Virus record (IMG/VR): IMGVR_UViG_3300035138_000016 | Span: 1-31,010 of that record | DNA length: 31,010 nt | Strand: one strand, 5' to 3' | Source: a virus | Part shown: one piece after another, positions 18,675-26,034 of the stretch | How the letters are laid out: the number at the start of each line of letters is the position of its first letter | Position numbering within the stretch: position 1 is the stretch's first letter | Position numbers and translations under genes: made by a program | The notes under the pieces: model-generated | Database searches by the model: none | What the model was told of the DNA's origin: nothing | Seen by the model: the letters and a program-made list of their open reading frames with translations, nothing else

Positions 18675-19706
18675 CTAGAGCAATGCTGTACCAGTGTATT
18701 TGTACTGATAAGGCTCTGCGATCACTCGCAATGCACCAGCACCGACTACGAAAGCGGTAGATGCAAAGGTTGTGGTCGGCACATCAATTTGAGACAGAGG
18801 GATGAGCTCGGAAAAGTCAATGTGGACTAGTCCAGACTCATCACGCTCAGTCAAAAGGAATGCCTGATCAGCGGTGTACCTCGAGGTAACAATGTCGATC
18901 AAAGTACCGTCGATGGCGTTGACCATCTTGGACACTCTTAGACCGCCGATAGCGTTACCTTGGTCGTCAACCACGACACGCTGGATGCTACCAGTACCTT
19001 GTAACTCGTCGCTCAAAGACTTGGTCTGTCGAGCATTAGCGAGTAATAAGGTTGGAGACCCACCCTCTTTGTAGAGAGTTTGAGCGATATCTTGGTTTAC
19101 ACCAGATACGGTCAGCAAAGTACGCACACCTGAGTTGGTAGTAATTTGAGCACCTAAACCATCAAATTCTTGACTGTTGTTGGTTGCGTCACCACCGATG
19201 TAAAGCTCTTCGACACCAATCATGGTTTCGACTAGCTTTGTGCGTCGGCGTTGCTCGAACACATTACCACCCTGCATGTTACGACTTGCAGCGATAGCCA
19301 ACCCACCAACTTGGATCTTTCGACCATAAAGTTTGTAAGCGGCACTCGTGACTGTGTAACTTTGGGTTGTTTCCCCAGGTGATCCACCATCAGCAAAAGC
19401 GATGCTCGTATTAGTACCATTGCCTGCCATACCACCACTGCGAGAGTGGAGCTTGGAAGTCAGGCGTTTCCAAGCGGTTGCCTCACCTATACCTTGAATA
19501 CGAGGGACTCTGTTCCACAAAGGTGTTGCTTTGGGTACAGTTAATTTGACCTCTTCTTCTAGGTTTTCAGGAGAGAACACGGAGCGACTGTCAGGACTAA
19601 ACGTGTTAGTGGCAATAGTTTCAACTGCTTTGGCAAATTCGCCAGCATCATTGAAGCCATTAGCCTGTAAAGCCTTAACAAGCTCCATTGTATCTAACTT
19701 GTTCAT
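18675..19706 (-). CDS. Major capsid protein (HK97-type fold)
   Basis: A 343-residue protein directly after the protease/scaffold gene, with a strong AGGAGG site. The N-terminus (MNKLDTMELVKALQANGFND) resembles a delta-like helical region, followed by VPKATPLWNRVPRIQGIGEA, the E-loop-like region with LHSRSGGMAGNG, an A-domain-like stretch (PTLLLANARQTKSLSDEL; VVVDDQGNAIGGLRVSKMVN) and a C-terminal VPTTTFASTAFVVGAGALRV. Matches other HK97-type capsid proteins by position, length and layout. Whether a delta segment is cleaved cannot be told. Tandem stops TAG-TAA and a GC hairpin follow. Confidence 0.9.
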   Translation of the reverse strand: MNKLDTMELVKALQANGFNDAGEFAKAVETIATNTFSPDSRSVFSPENLEEEVKLTVPKATPLWNRVPRIQGIGEATAWKRLTSKLHSRSGGMAGNGTNTSIAFADGGSPGETTQSYTVTSAAYKLYGRKIQVGGLAIAASRNMQGGNVFEQRRRTKLVETMIGVEELYIGGDATNNSQEFDGLGAQITTNSGVRTLLTVSGVNQDIAQTLYKEGGSPTLLLANARQTKSLSDELQGTGSIQRVVVDDQGNAIGGLRVSKMVNAIDGTLIDIVTSRYTADQAFLLTERDESGLVHIDFSELIPLSQIDVPTTTFASTAFVVGAGALRVIAEPYQYKYTGTALL

Positions 19707-19734
19707 ATAGCCTCCTAAGACTAGATAATTACTA

Positions 19735-20448
19735 TTATTTTGCCCCTTTTAACAAAGCTGATTTTTCATCAAGTAAGCCCAATGCTTCTGATTGGTACTT
19801 AGAGATGTACTCACCAGGGTTTGACTCCCTGAGAGTTTTCAACTCGCCAAGTCTTTTATTGACTTTGTCTAGTCGGGACTGACTAGCCTCATCTAAACCT
19901 GACTTCTCATCATCAGCTCTACTAAAGTCCTTGTTGACCAAGGTGGTTTTAGTTTTCGGCTGAGCTGGTTGAGCTTCAAGAGTTTGGATACGTTTGACCA
20001 ACGACTCTAAAACAGTCGCCACTTTGGACATAGAGGCTTCCAAGCTCTCAATTTTTTGTAAGCCGATAGCATTTTCAGATTTCTGAGTTTCCTCAGCATC
20101 ACCTTCACCTTCTCCGCCGTCTTCGGCTTCGTCAGTGTCAGCTTCTTTGGTAGCATCTTGCTCTACCTTCTCAAGTTTTTGCATATAGTCAGGCATGTCA
20201 GCAGTTTGCTTTGCCTCGTCCACTACTTGAGTACCAGGTTTTGACTCGTCTGCTTGAGCTTCTTCTTTTGGTTGCTCATCAGCCTTTGACTCTTCTTTTT
20301 TGTCCCCTGGCTTTTCATCAGACTTAGTCTCTTTGGCATCAGTTTTCTGATCCTCAACCTCTTCGTCTTCAACCTGTTCATTTTTTTCGTCCTTGGCTTT
20401 GGCTTTTAGCTCATCGGACTTTTTGTCTGTTTTTTTAGCTTTTGACAT
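19735..20448 (-). CDS. Nested in-frame scaffold protein, 237 aa (candidate internal start)
   Basis: An ATG at 20448 in the reading frame of the protease gene is preceded, 8 bases away, by a perfect AGGAGG, the best site in this stretch. Product: residues 415-651 of the long protein, starting MSKAKKTDKKSDELKAKAKD, then an acidic Lys/Glu/Asp-rich stretch, a helix (LQKIESLEASMSKVATVLES, VKRIQTLEAQ) and a C-terminal helix. This is the composition of scaffold proteins. Lambda C/Nu3 is the classic case of an overlapping in-frame scaffold within a head protease gene. The internal start is strongly suggested, not proven. Confidence 0.72.
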   Translation of the reverse strand: MSKAKKTDKKSDELKAKAKDEKNEQVEDEEVEDQKTDAKETKSDEKPGDKKEESKADEQPKEEAQADESKPGTQVVDEAKQTADMPDYMQKLEKVEQDATKEADTDEAEDGGEGEGDAEETQKSENAIGLQKIESLEASMSKVATVLESLVKRIQTLEAQPAQPKTKTTLVNKDFSRADDEKSGLDEASQSRLDKVNKRLGELKTLRESNPGEYISKYQSEALGLLDEKSALLKGAK

Positions 20449-21690
20449 AGCATTAGCCTCCTGTATTACTTTTTGTACTCTCTCTAATAATGAGCCGTCT
20501 ACCTTTGAGTACCTTGATTGAGAGAGTGCTGATAATTGTTTGCGTTGGTACATAGGCATAGCATCAACCTCTAAAAACCCATCAACATTTAGGTCAAACT
20601 CTGAGGCTGCTTTAATGAGTCTGTCTCTCACAGTTACTCGAGTAGCTTCATCGCTGAAATTTGTTGATAGATATTTAATCATTGATGCCTTGACAAAGTC
20701 TGGGGTTGCCAATGGATACTCTCTTGATTTTGGTAGAGCAAAGTCAACTGCCTTAAGTTTGGCAAACTCAATACTATATGATGCTTGCTTAAACTCATCG
20801 ACCTTAATACCAAACCTACGAGCAGCGGCAATAATCTTACTCTTTGCTTTTTTCTTTTCATCAGCAGACGAAAATTGAGTCTGATTAAATCGTGCCATTG
20901 CGTTACGGACATGAGAGGCGTCATTGATTGGGAGCTTGCGTTTTCCTGGGACTGCGAAGTCACTATCTTTGAGACTTCCCCTTTGCTTAGAGCTCATCTT
21001 TGCCTTTTCAATATCAAGAATACTGCAAAACTTCTCTGTCTCAGTATCATCAAGGATGTCAATAGCAAGGTCTTTGAGCATATTGATAGCCTTATCAACC
21101 ATGCTGACCTTTTTGCTGTCATCTTTGTAGCTTCGACGCATCCACTTGAGAGTATTGGCTGCTGACAAAACATCCATTGCATGATTAAGCTCCATGTATC
21201 TCATCCAGTCGTCCTCTTCTGCAACTTCGGCGACGGTAGCCTTAAACATTTCGACTGTAGTTGGTTGCTCTGATTTGTAAACAGTGATCACGGCTGCTGC
21301 GTTGGCTGGTCGGTCAACTAAACTAATCTCGCTCAAGTTGAGTGATTGAATAATATTATCTACTTTGCTCACGATTGAGCCACCAATCGAGAAACCCTTA
21401 TATACGCCCTCCTTGACCTTAGTCCAAGCATTGTCATCCACGACTTTTGCACCAATAAATAAACCCTTACCGTCTTCGATGACGGCTTGTTTAGTTGTGC
21501 CTACTGCACTGGGTTGGTGCATCTCTCTAATGGTTGGAAACTTGAGATAATCTGGTAATGCAGCTTTTAAAGCATCTAGTGCCACAATCTCTCCCTGGCT
21601 GTCCAAGTCTGGAGTAGAGGCGTAACCATAGACCATCCGCTTCTCATCGTCAGCTTTTGAGATGGGTATAAAACGATTAAATTTATTCAT
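19735..21690 (-). CDS. Prohead protease (XkdF-like) fused to tandem DUF6582-like domains and scaffold region, 651 aa
   Basis: Start set at the ATG at 21690 behind AAAGGAGTC; an earlier ATG at 21750 lies inside the terminator-like hairpin. Residues 1-130 have the XkdF/S78_2 protease pattern: KRMVYGYASTPDLDSQGEIV, FPTIREMHQPSAVG (His58), YKGFSIGGSIVSKV (Ser101), LSEISLVDRPAN. Residues 244-300 and 316-372 are two copies of a DUF6582-like domain (DFAVPGKRKLP / DFALPKSREYP). From 415 the protein is acidic and helical, like scaffold. Cleaving itself and the scaffold would mature the prohead. The order protease, scaffold, capsid is standard. Confidence 0.9.
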   Translation of the reverse strand: MNKFNRFIPISKADDEKRMVYGYASTPDLDSQGEIVALDALKAALPDYLKFPTIREMHQPSAVGTTKQAVIEDGKGLFIGAKVVDDNAWTKVKEGVYKGFSIGGSIVSKVDNIIQSLNLSEISLVDRPANAAAVITVYKSEQPTTVEMFKATVAEVAEEDDWMRYMELNHAMDVLSAANTLKWMRRSYKDDSKKVSMVDKAINMLKDLAIDILDDTETEKFCSILDIEKAKMSSKQRGSLKDSDFAVPGKRKLPINDASHVRNAMARFNQTQFSSADEKKKAKSKIIAAARRFGIKVDEFKQASYSIEFAKLKAVDFALPKSREYPLATPDFVKASMIKYLSTNFSDEATRVTVRDRLIKAASEFDLNVDGFLEVDAMPMYQRKQLSALSQSRYSKVDGSLLERVQKVIQEANAMSKAKKTDKKSDELKAKAKDEKNEQVEDEEVEDQKTDAKETKSDEKPGDKKEESKADEQPKEEAQADESKPGTQVVDEAKQTADMPDYMQKLEKVEQDATKEADTDEAEDGGEGEGDAEETQKSENAIGLQKIESLEASMSKVATVLESLVKRIQTLEAQPAQPKTKTTLVNKDFSRADDEKSGLDEASQSRLDKVNKRLGELKTLRESNPGEYISKYQSEALGLLDEKSALLKGAK

Positions 21691-21707
21691 ATTGACTCCT
21701 TTGTACG

Positions 21708-21756
21708 AAAAAAGGCGGTACGACAAACAAGCATTACGCTCATTCGACATACCGCC
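21708..21756 (-). terminator. Terminator-like hairpin with U6 in the capsid-operon leader
   Basis: GGCGGTA (21756-21750) and TACCGCC (21720-21714) make a 7-bp stem enclosing an inner AGC/GCT stem, and six T follow at 21713-21708. It lies downstream of a good promoter (21797-21826) and directly upstream of the protease ribosome binding site (21700). It may end upstream transcripts, act as an attenuator on the promoter's own transcript, or both. Confidence 0.72.
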
Positions 21757-21796
21757 ATTACTTCAAACTAATGACCTATTGATGTCCTATTCTCTT

Positions 21797-21826
21797 ATTA
21801 TGCCTAGGTTTTTTATTTCTTGTCAA
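21797..21826 (-). promoter_or_regulatory. Promoter ahead of the protease-capsid genes
   Basis: TTGACA (21826-21821) with an 18-base spacer and CATAAT (21802-21797), overlapping the last codons of the 108-aa gene. A strong sigma70-type match, 11 of 12 consensus bases. The transcript would begin near 21790 and give a leader of about 100 bases, including the U6 hairpin, before the protease ATG at 21690. No palindrome like that at P1/P2. Confidence 0.72.
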
Positions 21827-22139
21827 CATTGATCTCGTAATTCTCGGCAGTGTTCAGCCACTCAAGTAGTTGTCCACATGCTAAAGCACTGAGATTTTGA
21901 GTACCCTCCAACGCTTGTCTGAGCAATCTTACTTGATCATCCTCAAGGACTAACTCATCATCAGCTTTATGCAACTTCTGAGCCAACTCCCAAGCTCTGA
22001 TTTTATCTGCTGGGGCAGCGTTCATTGTTGCAACTGACAAGGCACAAAGTTTGCAATACTTTGTTTTCTCATCCGCCTCTGGGTTAGTGTGACCATCAAG
22101 ATCACGTACTTGTTGGTGTAAACCTTTGAGCAATTTCAT
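21813..22139 (-). CDS. Small hypothetical protein with CxxC, 108 aa
   Basis: A strong GGAGG site precedes the ATG at 22139. The helical protein (MKLLKGLHQQVRDLDGHTNP; YCKLCALSVATMNAAPADKI; LQKLH-type LAQKLHKADDELVLEDDQVR; SALACGQLLEWLNTAE) has a CxxC at Cys29/Cys32 and a lone Cys at 88. I recognise no family. Between the fibre-like gene and the protease, so a minor head or regulatory protein is possible. Its final codons overlap the capsid promoter. Confidence 0.8.
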   Translation of the reverse strand: MKLLKGLHQQVRDLDGHTNPEADEKTKYCKLCALSVATMNAAPADKIRAWELAQKLHKADDELVLEDDQVRLLRQALEGTQNLSALACGQLLEWLNTAENYEINVDKK

Positions 22140-22155
22140 ATTACCTCCGTTTTTT

Positions 22156-22174
22156 CAAAGCCTAAGCAGCTTTG
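22156..22174 (-). other. Small intergenic hairpin
   Basis: CAAAGC-TGCTTAG-GCTTTG on the minus strand, in the 64-base gap between the fibre-like gene and the 108-aa gene. It is followed by AAAAAACGGAGG and not by T, so it is not an intrinsic terminator; it lies just upstream of the next ribosome binding site. Confidence 0.45.
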
Positions 22175-22203
22175 AGTAATAATTTAATAATATTATGGTA
22201 ACA

Positions 22204-24414
22204 TCACGCATTTGCGTACAAAGCCAGCCTGTAAACTGTTCCATTGAGTTCAACCCTAACACTTTGAACTGAGTTAGTAGCTCCAGTAATAACTCCTCTA
22301 GCACTTGCTATAAAATTAATAGTACCTTCACTAACATCAGCTTGATCTACTATAAGAGCTGGAACGGCTGCAGTAGTGGACGCTTGATCTATGTGAAGTT
22401 TCGCACTAGGACTCACAGTACCAATACCAACATAGCCATCACTAGCAATTCTCATTCTTTCCGTATTATTTGTACCAAAAATAACTGGTTTTGCTAAACT
22501 ACCAGTTCCAATAAGCAACCCTTCTCCATCAAGAGTCAGAACTTCTGAATAATTACCTACAGTAATCCCATATCGTGTGGCCGTACGCGCTGCTCCATGC
22601 GATACAATAACAACATCAGCCGTACTTGCTATGGCTCGAAGAGCCGCCAAAGAAGATGTCCCGACAGCATTTGTATTTTGTGCACGAACATAAGCTGTCC
22701 CATTAGTATCTCTAAAAACATGTAATAAATCACTAGGACTCGTAGTACCAATGCCAAGATATCCAGCATTAGTTAATCTCATTCTCTCAGTGTCTGCAGC
22801 GCCCGATGCAAAAACAATATCACCACTTGCATTTCTAACAGTTAAAATAAGATTTGCTTCATCTGCTCGAAGAACTAAATCACCTTGAACAGAAATATCT
22901 GACCAGTTACTAGCTGCACCAGCGCTAGCTAAAAAACCATCAACTGTTGTGTCACGAACTAGTGAATAGGCCACGTTATCGTTTGTGGTGGCAGCGGTAG
23001 CACTGAATCTAGCATTACCGCTAGCTGGCTCTGTTCTAATTGGGGCATTAGCGGTGATATCAGTGTCAGTAGAACTATATGTTAATCCTACAGCTCCAGA
23101 TACGCCAGTAAATCCACCATCGGGGACATAAACATTTGCAAAAGTAGGACTTGCTGTGGTTTTAACTGATTGATCAAACCAATCATCTAATGTTGGATTA
23201 CCCGTAAAAGTAATTATTCTTGATGCATCGCCAGTAGCAAGTCCCAAAATCCTTGTAGCAGTTAAATTACTTGTTGGTGCAATAACTAAAACATTTCCTC
23301 CACCTATTTCTTCTATTCCAAAACCACCAGCACCAACAATTAATGAATTAACAGGAGAAGACAAAATAAATTCATCTGCAGACTCATCAAAACTAATTTG
23401 TCCATCATTAGCAGATCCATCGAAAACTATCGCTGGATCAGCTGCAACATTATTTCCAAGATATAAATCTCCAGTAATTCTAGTTAAAGGAGAAGTTAAT
23501 CTAATACCAGTGGTTGCTGCTAAGTCAAGATACCCATCAGCTAGAGAGTCGATATATTCATTACCATCTGTTTGAGTAAATTTAACTTTATCAGTAAAAA
23601 GGGTTTCTCCGAAAGTTGGTGTACCTGTAGTAGTAACATCTTGATTAATATAGGAATGATCGGATCCGTTTGATCCTCTATGGGTTGTGTTTAAATCAAT
23701 AGCTGTTCTATTTTCTTGTAATGCAGCCTCAACATCAGTGGCTGTAATAATATCACCACCATCCGCAATAGGCACATCCTTAGCAATCTGTTGTTTTTCT
23801 ATCTTAACTGCAATTTCTCCAATAGAGGGATTTTTAACTGTGACTGTACCGATTGAAATAATATGATTGGGAGGATCTGGTCTAACGTTTACAAGCTCTC
23901 CTGGTGTAGTAGCTGATACAAATATTTTATCTCCCTCAGCAAAAGCATTAGTATTAAGCCCTCTGACACTTCCAATTGTGGTAACAAAACCATCCTCATT
24001 GTTTGCTATAGATTCAGTAGTTATACCCATAAAAGAGGTATAGTTTGAGTGTACTGACATATCAGCCAGAGCAATTGTTGGTCTGTTTCCCAATGCCCCA
24101 GTGATGTATACAGCTTTTCCGTTTGCTATAGCTGATCCTGTGTTATTACGAGCTCTAACCCAGACTTCTTGTCCTATCTGATTAGTTACAGTTGAGCCAT
24201 CAATATAAGAGTCGTATTCCAAACATCTATCTGTAGCATTCCACCTAAGCCTTCCAACTTTAGCACCAGAGGTGGCAGTAACATCAAAATCTATGTAGTC
24301 AAGCTCCTCTGTACCTTCCCCGTCAGTGCCATGATTGACATAATCTCTATCAAGCTCACACTTAGACCTTACAACATCCTGCTTGCTAGTAAATGGATTT
24401 ATTTTTGTCTGCAT
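22204..24414 (-). CDS. Fibre-like structural protein located in the head module, 736 aa
   Basis: A low-charge, beta-rich protein with repeated fibre motifs. The N-terminal part includes GRLRWNATDRCLEYDSYIDG and a domain from VWVRARNNTGSAIANGKAVY to IGEIAVKIEKQ. Two late copies of the ERMR...GYxGIGT-SPS-LH motif start at residues 543 and 652. The motif often precedes an S74 chaperone domain, but none is present; the protein ends VELNGTVYRLALYANA. Tail fibres usually lie after the tape measure; this one lies between the MuF-like gene and the protease. A head fibre, decoration or distal adhesin is possible. The start has no clear ribosome binding site and lies 3 bases past the upstream stop. Confidence 0.8.
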   Translation of the reverse strand: MQTKINPFTSKQDVVRSKCELDRDYVNHGTDGEGTEELDYIDFDVTATSGAKVGRLRWNATDRCLEYDSYIDGSTVTNQIGQEVWVRARNNTGSAIANGKAVYITGALGNRPTIALADMSVHSNYTSFMGITTESIANNEDGFVTTIGSVRGLNTNAFAEGDKIFVSATTPGELVNVRPDPPNHIISIGTVTVKNPSIGEIAVKIEKQQIAKDVPIADGGDIITATDVEAALQENRTAIDLNTTHRGSNGSDHSYINQDVTTTGTPTFGETLFTDKVKFTQTDGNEYIDSLADGYLDLAATTGIRLTSPLTRITGDLYLGNNVAADPAIVFDGSANDGQISFDESADEFILSSPVNSLIVGAGGFGIEEIGGGNVLVIAPTSNLTATRILGLATGDASRIITFTGNPTLDDWFDQSVKTTASPTFANVYVPDGGFTGVSGAVGLTYSSTDTDITANAPIRTEPASGNARFSATAATTNDNVAYSLVRDTTVDGFLASAGAASNWSDISVQGDLVLRADEANLILTVRNASGDIVFASGAADTERMRLTNAGYLGIGTTSPSDLLHVFRDTNGTAYVRAQNTNAVGTSSLAALRAIASTADVVIVSHGAARTATRYGITVGNYSEVLTLDGEGLLIGTGSLAKPVIFGTNNTERMRIASDGYVGIGTVSPSAKLHIDQASTTAAVPALIVDQADVSEGTINFIASARGVITGATNSVQSVRVELNGTVYRLALYANA

Positions 24415-24416
24415 TA

Positions 24417-25166
24417 TTAAACACCTATCCCGTTATGCAGCTCAAGAGATCTACTTTTTACAATTGCATTTGCGTTGCCGTCATACTCATATCTCTCAGT
24501 TAGTACCTGATCACTATCCCACTTTTTAATTTGACTTACTACATTACAACCAGAAACGGTCGTGTATGTATACTCTTCTCTAAGCCATTGTTTCTCTCTA
24601 AACTCACTGGCTCCGCCCTTTCCAGCTATTTCATGCTGGGTGTACTCTCTAATTGAGACAGGAATGTTTTCACCTTTTTCATATGGGAATGTGATATCAG
24701 CCTCGCTTTTTGTAGCAAGTAAGTCGATCAAGTTATCAATAGACTTTTGTAGTGACCTAACCTCAGCGACTTTGACAGTACCTTCTACCTTTTGGGTTTT
24801 CTCTTGCTTTGGTAGGTTTGAAATGACTGCTTTGGCTAACTTGTTGTAGTCAAAACTAAACTCTTTGACCTTCTCAAGTTTCTCTAAATCAGAAATATTT
24901 AGCTTTATGTCTTTGCCAAGCTGTTGTTTTAATTCATGCAAAAATTTCTCTAGAGTATTCTCAAGTTTTGATAAGTCGATGTTGGTTTCAGTTTCAACAT
25001 TTATTTTATCGTTTATTTTTTCCAGCAAAGAATCAAACATTGGTATAACTGTTTTTCTAATTGTGCCAATTGTGTTGACATCTAGTGGCTCATTGTCAAC
25101 ATCAGCCTTACTTGTGTTGACATCATGAGGATCTGGTTGGCTGTAAAAACTTTTTGTATTAGTCAT
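24417..25166 (-). CDS. Hypothetical structural protein, 249 aa
   Basis: The N-terminus (QPDPHDVNTSKADVDNEPLD) is disordered in character, followed by a long helical region (about residues 35-120: FDSLLEKINDKIN, SKLENTLEKFLHELKQQLGK, EKLEKVKEFSFDYNKLAKAV). A beta-rich C-terminal domain (EYTYTTVSGCNVVSQIKKWD; LTERYEYDGNANAIVKSRSL) ends the protein. The coiled region and position directly before the fibre-like gene suggest an anchor or stalk between capsid and fibre, which is inference. The start lies just past the MuF-like stop without a strong site. Confidence 0.75.
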   Translation of the reverse strand: MTNTKSFYSQPDPHDVNTSKADVDNEPLDVNTIGTIRKTVIPMFDSLLEKINDKINVETETNIDLSKLENTLEKFLHELKQQLGKDIKLNISDLEKLEKVKEFSFDYNKLAKAVISNLPKQEKTQKVEGTVKVAEVRSLQKSIDNLIDLLATKSEADITFPYEKGENIPVSIREYTQHEIAGKGGASEFREKQWLREEYTYTTVSGCNVVSQIKKWDSDQVLTERYEYDGNANAIVKSRSLELHNGIGV

Positions 25167-25167
25167 G

Positions 25168-26034
25168 TTATTGTCCAGTCCATATTATTTTATCGTCTGG
25201 GCTCACATCAAAGCCAGTGATAACCTCTTCGAGATAACATCTACAATTGACGTGGGCAGGCGGACGCTCACCTTCAAATACTATTTTAGTACCAAGGTCA
25301 GTCGATTGTTTGCCAGTAAAATTGTTATCAATGCCCACAACCTGATTGTGCAGTGGCGAGCAGATTGGGCAAACTCTGTCATCCATGACAGTCACCCATC
25401 TGACCTCAGTCACTCCGTTTCTCTTAAACACTTCATATCCCACTGCATTAGCTGCATTGGCTAACTCATTCCTGGCAATCAGTGCTGCTCTGTTTGGATT
25501 GATAGTTTTGAAACGATCAGCGATAAGCGTAGCCGTTTCTTGTGGTGTAAGTAGATTTTTCCTACCCTCTTCAAGTACACCAGCCAGTCTCTCTCTAGTC
25601 GTCTCATCAGACAGTTTCGCCATGTCCAGCGATCTGTTTTTGAGGTAGTTGACTATCTCTTCGTTTTCTAGCAAGAAGGGCTTAGACTCAATCGTCATTT
25701 GGTCAAGCGTTCCCTGACCACCCACTGTCCCAGACCAAATAAAGAAACCAAGCAGTACACCCTCTTTGAGACTATCAGCTAGTGGTGTAAACTTTCCGAT
25801 CAAGTATCTTATGACGTTCTGGTTTCCCTCTGCTTTTTGAGCAAGCAACATCAAATCAGCAACAAGTCTGTCATCGTCTAAAACTTCGGCTATTTGTTTA
25901 TCAAAGGCTTTGTTTAGGTCATCAATAAACTTGGTAAACTCTGGCTGAGTCTCTGCGTCATCGAGTATTGCGTTGTTTCCAAACGTCAGCCTCGCCTTCT
26001 TAATCTTGTGTTTTAATGATGTGGTCAAGGTCAT
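25168..26034 (-). CDS. MuF-like phage head morphogenesis protein, 288 aa
   Basis: The C-terminal half (about 150-270) has the Phage_Mu_F pattern: LTPQETATLIADRF, NRAALIARNELANAANAVGY, then VRWVTVMDDRVCPICSPLHN and PPAHVNCRCY, with likely zinc ligands Cys222, Cys225, His261, Cys264 and Cys266. The N-terminal half is helical. MuF-like proteins are minor head components made next to the portal. No toxin or peptidase domain is fused at the C-terminus, unlike many Gram-positive phage MuF proteins. It overlaps the portal gene by 35 bases. Confidence 0.92.
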   Translation of the reverse strand: MTLTTSLKHKIKKARLTFGNNAILDDAETQPEFTKFIDDLNKAFDKQIAEVLDDDRLVADLMLLAQKAEGNQNVIRYLIGKFTPLADSLKEGVLLGFFIWSGTVGGQGTLDQMTIESKPFLLENEEIVNYLKNRSLDMAKLSDETTRERLAGVLEEGRKNLLTPQETATLIADRFKTINPNRAALIARNELANAANAVGYEVFKRNGVTEVRWVTVMDDRVCPICSPLHNQVVGIDNNFTGKQSTDLGTKIVFEGERPPAHVNCRCYLEEVITGFDVSPDDKIIWTGQ

